This document shows positions 34,220 to 41,404 of a stretch of 46,030 nucleotides of DNA, piece after piece. The notes under the pieces were generated by a model. It did not search any database. It saw only the letters and a list, made by a program, of their open reading frames with translations, and was not told where the DNA came from. A program made the translations under genes and the position numbers. Source of the stretch: Nocardia seriolae NBRC 15557 (GTDB taxonomy: Bacteria > Actinomycetota > Actinomycetes > Mycobacteriales > Mycobacteriaceae); assembly GCF_007990715.1 (NCBI RefSeq), contig NZ_BJWY01000050.1, forward strand, positions 1-46,030. Reading direction: 5' to 3'. Each line of letters opens with the position of its first letter. Positions within the stretch are counted from its first letter, which is position 1.

Positions 34220-34297
34220 GGCTCACATCATTGCAGCCACCACCGACGAACTCCCCCAGCCGGACCCGGCAAATCGAACAAGTATCCCAATCGGGAT

Positions 34298-34957
34298 CTA
34301 CTGGGGCGCAGACTTCTCCCGCGCCTTGCGATCCAGGAAGGCGGTCGGCATGCCCGGCCAGGGCGCGTCGGCCGGACGCAGGGTGGCACCGGTGGAACGC
34401 GCGGTCATCAGCGCCGTCACCCCCGCTACCGCTGTGGCATTGGTGATTTCACCCGCCAGCGCGGCACGCACGGCGTCACCCAACGGCATCCGGAGAATCT
34501 GGAGATCCGCCTCTTCCCCTTCCGGGTCGGGACGGTCGGTTTCGTAGAGCCCGGTCGCCAGGTACACCCGCAGCGCCTCATCGGTGAACCCCGGCGACAG
34601 CGCCACATCCACCAGCACCGACCACTCCCGCGCCGCCAGCCCGGTCTCCTCGGCCAACTCCCGCTTGGCCGCCTCCACCGGATCCTCCCCCTGCTCGTCC
34701 AGCAACCCGGCCGGCAACTCCAGCAACCGCCGCCCGATCGGATGCCGATACTGATTGATCAACACCAGATTGTCATTCTCATCAAGCGCCGCCACCGCCA
34801 CCGCCCCGTGATGCTCGATCACCTCCCGCTCGGCCACCTTCCCGCCCGGCATCACCACCCGATCCAGCCGCAACGCCAGAATCGCCCCGGAGTAGACGGT
34901 GCGACTGGAGAGAACATCGAAATCGTGTGCGCCGGGAACCGAACCAGAGGACGTCAT
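34298..34957 (-). CDS. NUDIX hydrolase, ADP-ribose pyrophosphatase-like
   Basis: A 219-residue NUDIX protein. The NUDIX box is at about residues 84-107 (AGLLDEQGEDPVEAA, then KRELAEETGL), with one extra residue between the first Gly and Glu. The preceding INQYRHPIGRRLLELPAG is characteristic of ADP-ribose pyrophosphatases, which split ADP-ribose to AMP and ribose-5-phosphate. It corresponds to Rv1700, which lies between pyrG and xerD in M. tuberculosis. The ATG at 34957 has no strong ribosome site; the frame continues upstream but becomes Gly/Trp-rich and non-coding in look. xerD follows after 78 nt on the same strand. Confidence 0.9.
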   Translation of the reverse strand: MTSSGSVPGAHDFDVLSSRTVYSGAILALRLDRVVMPGGKVAEREVIEHHGAVAVAALDENDNLVLINQYRHPIGRRLLELPAGLLDEQGEDPVEAAKRELAEETGLAAREWSVLVDVALSPGFTDEALRVYLATGLYETDRPDPEGEEADLQILRMPLGDAVRAALAGEITNATAVAGVTALMTARSTGATLRPADAPWPGMPTAFLDRKAREKSAPQ

Positions 34958-35199
34958 CCGAGAACCGTATCGCGCCCCCACACCACCGGCCCGCAGAGCC
35001 CGACCCACCCAAACCATCGCCCCCAAGCCAACCCCGCCCCAGCCCACCGCACACCGCACAACGACGCCAGCGCCTCCCCCGAACCCCGAATCGCACACCA
35101 GCGTGGCAAGTTCCGGCAGACCCCCACCAGCCCCTGCCCGCCGACCATCGCGCGCGCCTGCCCTGGAATCCCCCGTTAACCGCGCCACTGCCCAATCGT

Positions 35200-35254
35200 C
35201 GAGTGGCACACCAGCGCGGCCCGATCCCGAATCCCCTCGCGGATGTGCCACTCG
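35200..35254. repeat. Inverted repeat with 11-bp arms
   Basis: CGAGTGGCACA (35200-35210) and TGTGCCACTCG (35244-35254) are exact complements, 33 nt apart, in the nudix-pyrG spacer. It may form a second hairpin behind the pyrG terminator. Confidence 0.5.
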
Positions 35255-35279
35255 CCGATCAGTGCGCGAAGACGACAGC

Positions 35280-35306
35280 GCCCGAGCACTCGTCGAGCGC
35301 TCGGGC
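35280..35306 (-). terminator. pyrG terminator hairpin
   Basis: GCCCGAGC and GCTCGGGC (35280-35287, 35299-35306) enclose CTCG-T-CGAG, which pairs again after one mismatch. The 27-nt structure starts 24 nt beyond the pyrG stop. No T-tract. Confidence 0.65.
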
Positions 35307-35330
35307 GGGCCGGGGATTACCTCGGAGGGG

Positions 35331-37073
35331 TTACTTGGAGACCTTCTCGCCCTCGGCGGCGGGGATCTCGTCTGGGATCTCCACCGGAAGGCGTTCGGCC
35401 GCCTTGTAAGCCAGTGCCGCCGAGATCAGCGCCGCGAAGAGCGGGTGCGGGCGGGTCGGGCGGGACTTGAGTTCCGGGTGCGCCTGGGTGGCGACCAGGA
35501 ACGGGTGCTGGCTCTGCGGGTACTCGACGAATTCGCCCAGGTGGCCGTTCGGGGAGGTGCCGGAGAACTTCAGGCCGCTCTTGGCGATCTTGTCGCGGTA
35601 GGTGTTGTTGACCTCGTAGCGGTGGCGGTGCCGCTCGGAGACCTCGGTCGTGCCGTAAGCGGCGGCGACCAGCGAATCCTTCTCCAGCACAGCCGGGTAC
35701 GCGCCCAGGCGCATGGTGCCGCCGAGATCGGCCTCACCGGCCACGATCTGCTCCTGGTCGGCCATGGTCGAGATGACGGGGTACTTGGTGTCGGGCTCGA
35801 ACTCCGCCGAGTTGGCGTCCTTCAGACCCACCGAGCGCGCCGCCTCGATGACCACGCACTGCAGGCCCAGGCACAGGCCCAGCAGCGGAATCTTGTGCTC
35901 GCGGGCGTAGCGGATCGCGCCCACCTTGCCCTCGATGCCGCGAATGCCGAAGCCGCCCGGAATGAGGATGGCGTCCACGTCGGCCAGGTGCGAGCGCGCC
36001 CCAGCCTCGGTCTCGCACTCGTCGGACTGCACCCAGCGGATGTTCACCTTGGCCCGCGAGGCGAAACCGCCCGCGCGCAGCGCCTCGGTGACCGACAGGT
36101 AGGCGTCGGGCAGATCCACGTACTTGCCGACCAGTGCGACGGTGACCTCTTCGCGCGGGTTGTGCACCCGATCCAACAGGTCGCCCCACACCGTCCAGTC
36201 CACGTCCCGGAAGGGCAGGCCGAGGCGGCGAACGACGTAGGCGTCCAAACCTTCCCGGTGCAGCACCTTCGGAATGTCGTAGATCGACGGCGCGTCCGGC
36301 GTCGAAATGCAGGCGTCCACATCGACGTCGCACATCAGAGCGATCTTGTTCTTGAGCCCCTGCGGCACATCGCGGTCGCAACGCAGGATCAGCGCGTCGG
36401 GCTGGATACCGATATTGCGCAGCGCCGCCACCGAGTGCTGGGTCGGCTTGGTCTTGAGCTCGCCCGAGGGACCCAGGTAGGGCACCAGCGTGACGTGCAG
36501 GAAGAAGCAGTTGTCCCGGCCCACCTCGTGGCGGATCTGCCGCGCCGCCTCGAGGAACGGCTGCGACTCGATATCGCCCACGGTGCCACCGATTTCGGTG
36601 ATCACCACATCCGGCACCTGCCCGTGCAGATCCGGGCCCGACATGGCCAGAATGCGGCTCTTGATCTCATCGGTGATGTGCGGGATCACCTGCACGGTGT
36701 CGCCGAGGTACTCGCCGCGACGCTCCTTGGCGATCACCTTCGAGTACACCTGGCCGGTGGTGACATTGGCGTCCCCGGATAGATCGCGATCCAGGAACCG
36801 TTCGTAGTGACCGACATCGAGGTCCGTCTCCGCGCCGTCCTCGGTCACGAACACCTCACCGTGCTGGAAGGGGTTCATGGTGCCGGGATCGACGTTCAGG
36901 TACGGATCCAGTTTCTGCATCGTGACGCGCAGACCGCGCGACGTAAGCAGTTGACCGAGACTGGAGGCGGTCAAACCCTTACCGAGTGAAGAGGCGACAC
37001 CGCCGCTGACGAAGATGTGTTTCGTGGCGTTCGTTTGATGAGCGGAGCGCGCCGGAATCCGTGAATTACCCAC
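35331..37073 (-). CDS. pyrG: CTP synthase
   Basis: A 580-residue CTP synthase that converts UTP to CTP using glutamine nitrogen. The amidoligase half opens with KHIFVSGGVASSLGKGLTAS (about residues 18-37). The glutaminase half has the oxyanion and nucleophile block PGGFGIRG and LLGLCLGLQC, and the late catalytic His/Glu in ATQAHPELKSRP. The full length matches the family. It starts with GTG at 37073. The gene order mctB-pyrG-nudix-xerD is as in mycobacteria. A hairpin closes it. Confidence 0.97.
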   Translation of the reverse strand: MGNSRIPARSAHQTNATKHIFVSGGVASSLGKGLTASSLGQLLTSRGLRVTMQKLDPYLNVDPGTMNPFQHGEVFVTEDGAETDLDVGHYERFLDRDLSGDANVTTGQVYSKVIAKERRGEYLGDTVQVIPHITDEIKSRILAMSGPDLHGQVPDVVITEIGGTVGDIESQPFLEAARQIRHEVGRDNCFFLHVTLVPYLGPSGELKTKPTQHSVAALRNIGIQPDALILRCDRDVPQGLKNKIALMCDVDVDACISTPDAPSIYDIPKVLHREGLDAYVVRRLGLPFRDVDWTVWGDLLDRVHNPREEVTVALVGKYVDLPDAYLSVTEALRAGGFASRAKVNIRWVQSDECETEAGARSHLADVDAILIPGGFGIRGIEGKVGAIRYAREHKIPLLGLCLGLQCVVIEAARSVGLKDANSAEFEPDTKYPVISTMADQEQIVAGEADLGGTMRLGAYPAVLEKDSLVAAAYGTTEVSERHRHRYEVNNTYRDKIAKSGLKFSGTSPNGHLGEFVEYPQSQHPFLVATQAHPELKSRPTRPHPLFAALISAALAYKAAERLPVEIPDEIPAAEGEKVSK

Positions 37074-37226
37074 GGGACTTCACGGTAACACGGATCGGCG
37101 CGGCCGATGGAATGCCACGCAGATCGGTTGCCCGCGATTGGCTCGATTCTGCGTGTCGCGGGCGAGTTTTCCCGTGTCGCGACCCGGGCGGCCGGGGCTT
37201 TCCCTCGGTGCGGCCTGCTTTTTCTC

Positions 37227-38147
37227 TCAGTGCGGCATGGCCGCGACTGTGAGCGAGGTCGCCTTCGCACCCGTGCCGTAACGACCGGTACCACCGCTCA
37301 GCTGCTCGGTGAGCCCGAGCACGGTGGTGATGCGGCCGATCTCGCGGTCCACATTGTCGACCGTGGTGACCGTGGCCAGTCCGCCCTCGGACCGCGCCAC
37401 CGCGATCGCTCCCGGTCCCTCGGCGGCCCCGTAGCGACCCGCCAGCACCACACCCGCGCTGTGGGACCGCAGCCCGCCCGCGAACCGGGCGATGATGGTC
37501 CCGCGATTGTTCTCCTCCGCCCGCGCCCCGTCCCCGGTGACCACCACCGCCAGCTGGGCGGGCTGGACATCGGCGAAGGTCAGGAAACCGCCGCCGCGCA
37601 GCGTCTCCAGCGCCAGGCCGCGTTCCTGCGGGGTGCCGCGCGATTGGCCGCTGGCCGGATCGGCGAGCAGCACCTGGCCGAGCAGATCGCCCGCCAGGCT
37701 GCCCTGGTCCACGGCGTCGACCTTGAGTTGCGCGCCCGCGGGGACGATGTTCATCAGCGCGGTGCGCAGCCGATCGCCCTCGGAGGAGTCGGCGAACGCG
37801 CCGGTGAGCCCGACCCGACCGGTGACCGTGGCCCCGGCGGTGGTGAGCGCCGCGGTGACCGCGTCGGCATCGCCGCTGTCGGCGTCGGGAGTCGTGAATA
37901 CGAGGACCGAGCGGTTGGTCAGACTATTGGCCAGCAGTTTGCCCGCAGCGCCGGAGAGGAAGGCGTCCGCCGCCTTCACCTGTTCGCTGAGCCGACCGTT
38001 CTCCGCGCGCAGATCCTCGACCTGCCCCTTGTCGCCCGAGCCGGGAAACAACCCGTTGCCTTGCGAGCGGGTGCCCAGCACCACGCCGACCGCCAATGCC
38101 AGGAATACCGCGGCGATCGAAATCGCGTGGTGGCGAAAGGAAATCAT
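37227..38147 (-). CDS. mctB: MctB/SteB family membrane-anchored protein
   Basis: 306 residues. The N-terminus, MISFRHHAISIAAVFLALAV, is nearly diagnostic of the MctB family: one membrane helix at about residues 8-26. A predicted coiled coil follows (VEDLRAENGRLSEQVKAAD), then a soluble extracytoplasmic domain. In M. tuberculosis (Rv1698) it is described as a copper-handling outer-membrane channel protein; in corynebacteria the same family is called SteB, a cell-envelope/division partner of SteA. Which role applies here cannot be read from sequence. It lies 7 nt after steA, so the two are one operon. Confidence 0.9.
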   Translation of the reverse strand: MISFRHHAISIAAVFLALAVGVVLGTRSQGNGLFPGSGDKGQVEDLRAENGRLSEQVKAADAFLSGAAGKLLANSLTNRSVLVFTTPDADSGDADAVTAALTTAGATVTGRVGLTGAFADSSEGDRLRTALMNIVPAGAQLKVDAVDQGSLAGDLLGQVLLADPASGQSRGTPQERGLALETLRGGGFLTFADVQPAQLAVVVTGDGARAEENNRGTIIARFAGGLRSHSAGVVLAGRYGAAEGPGAIAVARSEGGLATVTTVDNVDREIGRITTVLGLTEQLSGGTGRYGTGAKATSLTVAAMPH

Positions 38148-38154
38148 CGCGCCC

Positions 38155-39366
38155 CTATTTCTGCCGGTCCAATAGCCGTTCCACCCAACCCGATCCGCGA
38201 TGCCAGGTGTCGGTGGCCCAGGTCAGCGCCTCGCCGCCCATGTGGGTGGCCAGCAGCGCGACGATCAGGGCGACCAGGGCGGCCAGCACCACCAGCGCCA
38301 CCGCCCACCCGGAACCCCGGTGACGGTACAGCGACGCAACGGCTTTCGCATCCATCAGCTTGGTGCCCATTTTGAGGCGTGTCAGGAAGGTTGCCGGATT
38401 CGAATCCCGGCGGCCGCGATCGAAGAAGTCGTCCAGCGAGGCCGCCGCGCCGACGGTCACGATGAGCGACGCGCCGTGGTGATCGGCCAGCAGCAGCGCC
38501 AGATCCGCGGGCGCGCCCGAGGATGGGAAGGTGGTCGCGCCGATGCCCAGATCCTGGATGCGCTCCAGACCCTTGGCGTGCCCGTCGGTATCGGCGGGCA
38601 GGATCACCTCCGCGCCGGACTTGAGCGTGGTGGCGGTGATCTCCTCCGGATCGCCGACGATCAGGTCGGGCCGATAGCCATTGCGGGTCAGGGTGTCCGC
38701 GCCCCGGCCGACGCCGATCAGGATCGGCGCGTACTCCTTGATGAACGGCTTGATGCGCTTGAGGTCCTCGATGTGGTCGGGACCGTCGGCCACCACCACG
38801 ACATGCCGCTTCTTCATGTCGATTTCGACATCCGGCACCCCGATACCATCGATGAGCAGCGATGATTCGGTGCGAATGAACTCGATGGTGTTGCCGGAGA
38901 AGGCTTCCAGATGGTCGGCCAGACCGTTGCGAGCCTCGATCATGCGCTCGGCGATGGCGGCCTCGGTGAGCTCGATGCCCTCGACGAGCGCCTCGGGTTC
39001 CTTCTTGGACAGCTTGTCCGCGTAGACCACGCCGCCCTCGACGCGCACCTTGGTGCCGTCCTTGATCTTCTTGAAGACGTCGGAGCTGACGGCGTCCATG
39101 AGCTGAATGCCATTGGCCACCAGCACTTCCGGCCCCAGATTGGGGTAGCGTCCGGAAATCGAGGGCGAGGCGTTGATCACCACCGCCACCTGGGCTTCGA
39201 CCAGCCGGTCGGCGGTGAGCCGGTCCAGGTCCATCTCGTCGAGCACGACCACATCCCCCGGCCCCACACGCTGCAACAACCGCCTGGTGTTGCGGTCCAC
39301 CCGGGCCATCCCGGTGAGACCAGGCAACGTTTCGGTTGTGCGCGAAAGCAGGGCCAGCATCTTCAT
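38155..39366 (-). CDS. steA: SteA, putative cytokinetic ring protein
   Basis: 403 residues, matching Rv1697 by position and sequence pattern. The N-terminal and middle part shows a thiamine-pyrophosphokinase-like fold (DLIVGDPEEITATTLKSGAEV and LLADHHGASLIVTVG). A membrane helix near the C-terminus (WAVALVVLAALVALIVALLA) anchors it. In Corynebacterium glutamicum, SteA with SteB affects daughter-cell separation. It starts at the ATG at 39366 with no strong ribosome site. It is co-transcribed with the MctB/SteB gene. Confidence 0.9.
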   Translation of the reverse strand: MKMLALLSRTTETLPGLTGMARVDRNTRRLLQRVGPGDVVVLDEMDLDRLTADRLVEAQVAVVINASPSISGRYPNLGPEVLVANGIQLMDAVSSDVFKKIKDGTKVRVEGGVVYADKLSKKEPEALVEGIELTEAAIAERMIEARNGLADHLEAFSGNTIEFIRTESSLLIDGIGVPDVEIDMKKRHVVVVADGPDHIEDLKRIKPFIKEYAPILIGVGRGADTLTRNGYRPDLIVGDPEEITATTLKSGAEVILPADTDGHAKGLERIQDLGIGATTFPSSGAPADLALLLADHHGASLIVTVGAAASLDDFFDRGRRDSNPATFLTRLKMGTKLMDAKAVASLYRHRGSGWAVALVVLAALVALIVALLATHMGGEALTWATDTWHRGSGWVERLLDRQK

Positions 39367-39560
39367 AACGATCGATGATTACCGCAAAGTCTCAACCAAT
39401 GGTGGAGGCGCGCCGGTCACGATCACTATTCTCCCCCGCCTCCCCGCGCCTTCAGCGGACGGCGAAGAGCCGTAACCACTCCCACATCCGACATGCGGCA
39501 AGGTGCCGAACCGACACTGGACGTCCCCCGCGAGTTACCCCAACCGGCACGAAATCAGTC

Positions 39561-39571
39561 GTCACAGTGAC
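39561..39571. promoter_or_regulatory. Short perfect palindrome upstream of steA
   Basis: GTCAC-A-GTGAC, flanked by GTCGT (39558-39562) and ACGAC (39574-39578). It lies in the divergent region between steA and the SRPBCC gene. Weak candidate operator. Confidence 0.3.
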
Positions 39572-39607
39572 ATACGACCACCTGGCCGCAAGGCCCGGGG
39601 ACCCTTC

Positions 39608-39627
39608 TACTTACCGCCCAGTAAGTA
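39608..39627. promoter_or_regulatory. Operator-like palindrome at the SRPBCC gene start
   Basis: TACTTAC-CGCCCA-GTAAGTA is a perfect 7-6-7 inverted repeat ending 12 bp before the ATG at 39640. It must overlap the promoter, and its size fits a TetR-family dimer. The nearest TetR gene is at 40684, but that gene has its own different repeats. Confidence 0.6.
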
Positions 39628-39639
39628 TATGCTCCGACG

Positions 39640-40059
39640 ATGGCCAGCACCACAGTCGATACTGTTCTACCCGCCCCGCGCGAGACCGTCTACAAGCTCT
39701 TCACCGAGCGCGACAGCATCAATCCCTTTGTGCCCATCAAGGTTTCGCTGAAGAAGCCGGGCATCGGCGCGCCCAACGGCGTCGGCGCCCAGTACCACCT
39801 GGGCGTCGGCGGCATCGGCCCGACCGAGGAGACCACCGAGCTGGTTCCCAATGAGCGCATGGTCTACCGCATCATCGCGGGCGCGCCCGTCAAGCGCCAC
39901 GTGGGCACCATCAGCTTCTCCGACGCGCCGGGCGGCACCCGGGTCGTCTACACCATGGAGTCCGAGCCCAGCCTGCCCGTGCCGGCCTCCGTGCTCGAGC
40001 CCGGCCTGCGCGCGCTCATCAACACCCTGATCGGCGCGGTCCGCAAGGCCATCAAGTAG
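39640..40059 (+). CDS. SRPBCC-family (polyketide cyclase-like) protein
   Basis: 139 residues of the START/SRPBCC helix-grip fold. It opens ASTTVDTVLPAPRETVYKLFTERDSINPF, continues with TTELVPNERMVYRI and TRVVYTMESEP, and closes with a long C-terminal helix (PGLRALINTLIGAVRKAIK). These proteins hold hydrophobic ligands in a cavity. No enzyme function can be assigned. There is no ribosome site before the ATG and the palindrome sits only 12 bp away, so the transcript may be leaderless. It breaks the otherwise conserved steA-recN order. Confidence 0.85.
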   Translation: MASTTVDTVLPAPRETVYKLFTERDSINPFVPIKVSLKKPGIGAPNGVGAQYHLGVGGIGPTEETTELVPNERMVYRIIAGAPVKRHVGTISFSDAPGGTRVVYTMESEPSLPVPASVLEPGLRALINTLIGAVRKAIK

Positions 40060-40115
40060 GTCCAGGTCATCGATTAGAACCGAACGCCGCGAAATCGTCG
40101 CGGCGGCAGAGATTT

Positions 40116-40144
40116 CCGGCCGGAGCCCCGTGGGGCCCGGCCGG
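40116..40144. terminator. Hairpin between convergent genes
   Basis: CCGGCCG pairs with CGGCCGG and GCCCC with GGGGC, separated by a small bulge. It lies between the SRPBCC and NTF2-like stops. The 16-nt string GTGGGGCCCGGCCGGT (40130-40145) recurs at 40154-40169. Confidence 0.5.
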
Positions 40145-40188
40145 TTCTCGTCGGTGGGGCCCGGCCGGTATCGGTGCCGGTCTCCGCG

Positions 40189-40623
40189 TCAGTGCGCGGG
40201 CGCCAGCTGCTGCATGATCGCCGCGATATCGAGCCAGACGTTCTCGCGGCTCATCCGCCCGTCCCGGAACTCGCACACGTGCAGAATCCGGAAGTCGATC
40301 GGCCGGTTCTCGCCGGGAATCCCCATGAAGACCCCGCGCGCCCGGCCGTACCAGTGTGATTCGTCGACCAAGAAGTCCTCCCCGTAGTACCGGCGCACCG
40401 TTTCGAACTTCTCTTCCTCGAGCGCCTCGAACAGTTCGCGATAGCGCTGCCCGATCTCCCGCTTGTCGTAGAGCACCCCGCGCGGATCGCCCACCACATC
40501 GTGTTCGACGTCGTCGGCGAGGGTGTCCAGGATCGCGTCCACATCCCCGTTGGCCTCCGCTTCGGCATGCCGGGCGAAGAGCGCATCCATCGCTTCCCGA
40601 GTTGTCACAACTTCCCGAGTCAT
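40189..40623 (-). CDS. NTF2-like / SnoaL-like protein
   Basis: 144 residues with the NTF2 cone fold. The N-terminal helix is EAMDALFARHAEAEANGDVDAI, then LADDVEHDVVGDP, a middle HWYGRARGVFMGI, and the ending FRILHVCEFRDGRMSRENVW, all typical of SnoaL-like proteins. Related proteins are isomerases, cyclases or binding proteins. I chose the ATG at 40623 because GGGAGG lies 7 nt upstream. It is divergent from a TetR gene and probably its target. Confidence 0.84.
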   Translation of the reverse strand: MTREVVTTREAMDALFARHAEAEANGDVDAILDTLADDVEHDVVGDPRGVLYDKREIGQRYRELFEALEEEKFETVRRYYGEDFLVDESHWYGRARGVFMGIPGENRPIDFRILHVCEFRDGRMSRENVWLDIAAIMQQLAPAH

Positions 40624-40642
40624 CACGTGTCCTCCCTGATCG

Positions 40643-40697
40643 GTGAGACTCCTGTTTTTATGAGACTCTGCTATCTTCGTGAGATGAGCGTCTCACG
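40643..40697. promoter_or_regulatory. Cluster of TGAGA half-sites overlapping the TetR start
   Basis: TGAGACTC occurs at 40644-40651 and 40661-40668 (17 bp apart). CGTGAGA-TGAGCG-TCTCACG (40678-40697) is a perfect 7-6-7 palindrome that contains the ATG of the TetR gene. Repressor bound here would block its own gene and the divergent NTF2-like gene. Confidence 0.6.
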
Positions 40698-41346
40698 TCA
40701 AGAGAAATTTCTCACGAGCGGTCGCCGGAACCAGAAGATGCGTACCCGTGAGGCGTTGCTGGAGGCCGCGATCACGCTCGCCAAGGACGGCCGTTCCCCC
40801 TCGATCCCCGAGGTCGCCGAGGCCGCCCGGGTCTCCCCCGCCACCGCCTACCGCTACTTCCCCAATCCCCAATCCCTGTGGGCCGAGATCGCCACCCGCG
40901 AGGAATCCCTGCGCCGCGACTTCGTCGGCATCCTCGACGGCCTCACCGGCGACGCCGAACACCGCATCGACACCGTCATCCGCTCCGCCGCCGCCATGCA
41001 ATTCGCCGACCAATTGCTGTGGCGCACGGTGCTGCGCTCCATCCTCGACCGCTGGATCGCCCAGGCCGACCTGCCCGAAAGCGACCGCGTCCCCAACCGC
41101 GGCACCACCCGCCTCCGCATGGCCCGCACCGCCTTGGAGCCGCTATCGGACCGCCTCTCCCCGGCGGAACTGGAACGCCTGATCCAGTCCGTCACCCTGG
41201 TCTTCGGCATCGAGGCCCTGGTCAGCACCCAGGACGTGCTGGCCCTCACCCCCGAGGAAGCCACCGAACTCATGTCCTGGTCCGCCCGCGCCCTGATCCA
41301 CGCCGCCCTCGCCGAAGCCGAAGCGACCCAACAGGATCGAAACTGA
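40684..41346 (+). CDS. TetR-family transcriptional regulator
   Basis: 220 residues. The HTH is at about residues 18-62 (TREALLEAAITLAKDG, then EVAEAARVSPATAYRYFPNP). The C-terminal domain is helical with Arg/Leu-rich pairs. The ATG at 40684 sits within a palindrome; the longer frame upstream overlaps the divergent gene and is not coding. It ends at a perfect bidirectional terminator shared with recN. Confidence 0.88.
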   Translation: MSVSRQEKFLTSGRRNQKMRTREALLEAAITLAKDGRSPSIPEVAEAARVSPATAYRYFPNPQSLWAEIATREESLRRDFVGILDGLTGDAEHRIDTVIRSAAAMQFADQLLWRTVLRSILDRWIAQADLPESDRVPNRGTTRLRMARTALEPLSDRLSPAELERLIQSVTLVFGIEALVSTQDVLALTPEEATELMSWSARALIHAALAEAEATQQDRN

Positions 41347-41390
41347 AAAGGCCCGCGGGCGGATCGAGTTCGATCCGCCCGCGGGCCTTT
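41347..41390. terminator. Perfect bidirectional terminator
   Basis: 21-bp perfect arms (41347-41367 and 41370-41390) around GT, with an A-run on the left and TTT on the right, so it works as a rho-independent terminator on both strands. It lies 3 nt inside the end zone of the tetR stop and 15 nt past the recN stop. The stem core is GGCCCGCGGGCGGATC. Confidence 0.85.
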
Positions 41391-41404
41391 GATCCGAGCC
41401 GGGA

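Larger units (their letters stand above)
34958..35330. other. 373-bp spacer between nudix and pyrG genes
   Basis: No credible gene. It contains an 11-bp inverted repeat, a near-copy of one of its segments (CACACCAGCG-YGGC at 35094 and 35207), and the pyrG terminator. It presumably also holds the nudix promoter. Confidence 0.55.

Noticed and set aside
38395..38415. tRNA-like T-arm string GGATTCGAATCCCGG
   Set aside because: It lies inside steA coding sequence and no acceptor stem or anticodon arm can be formed around it.
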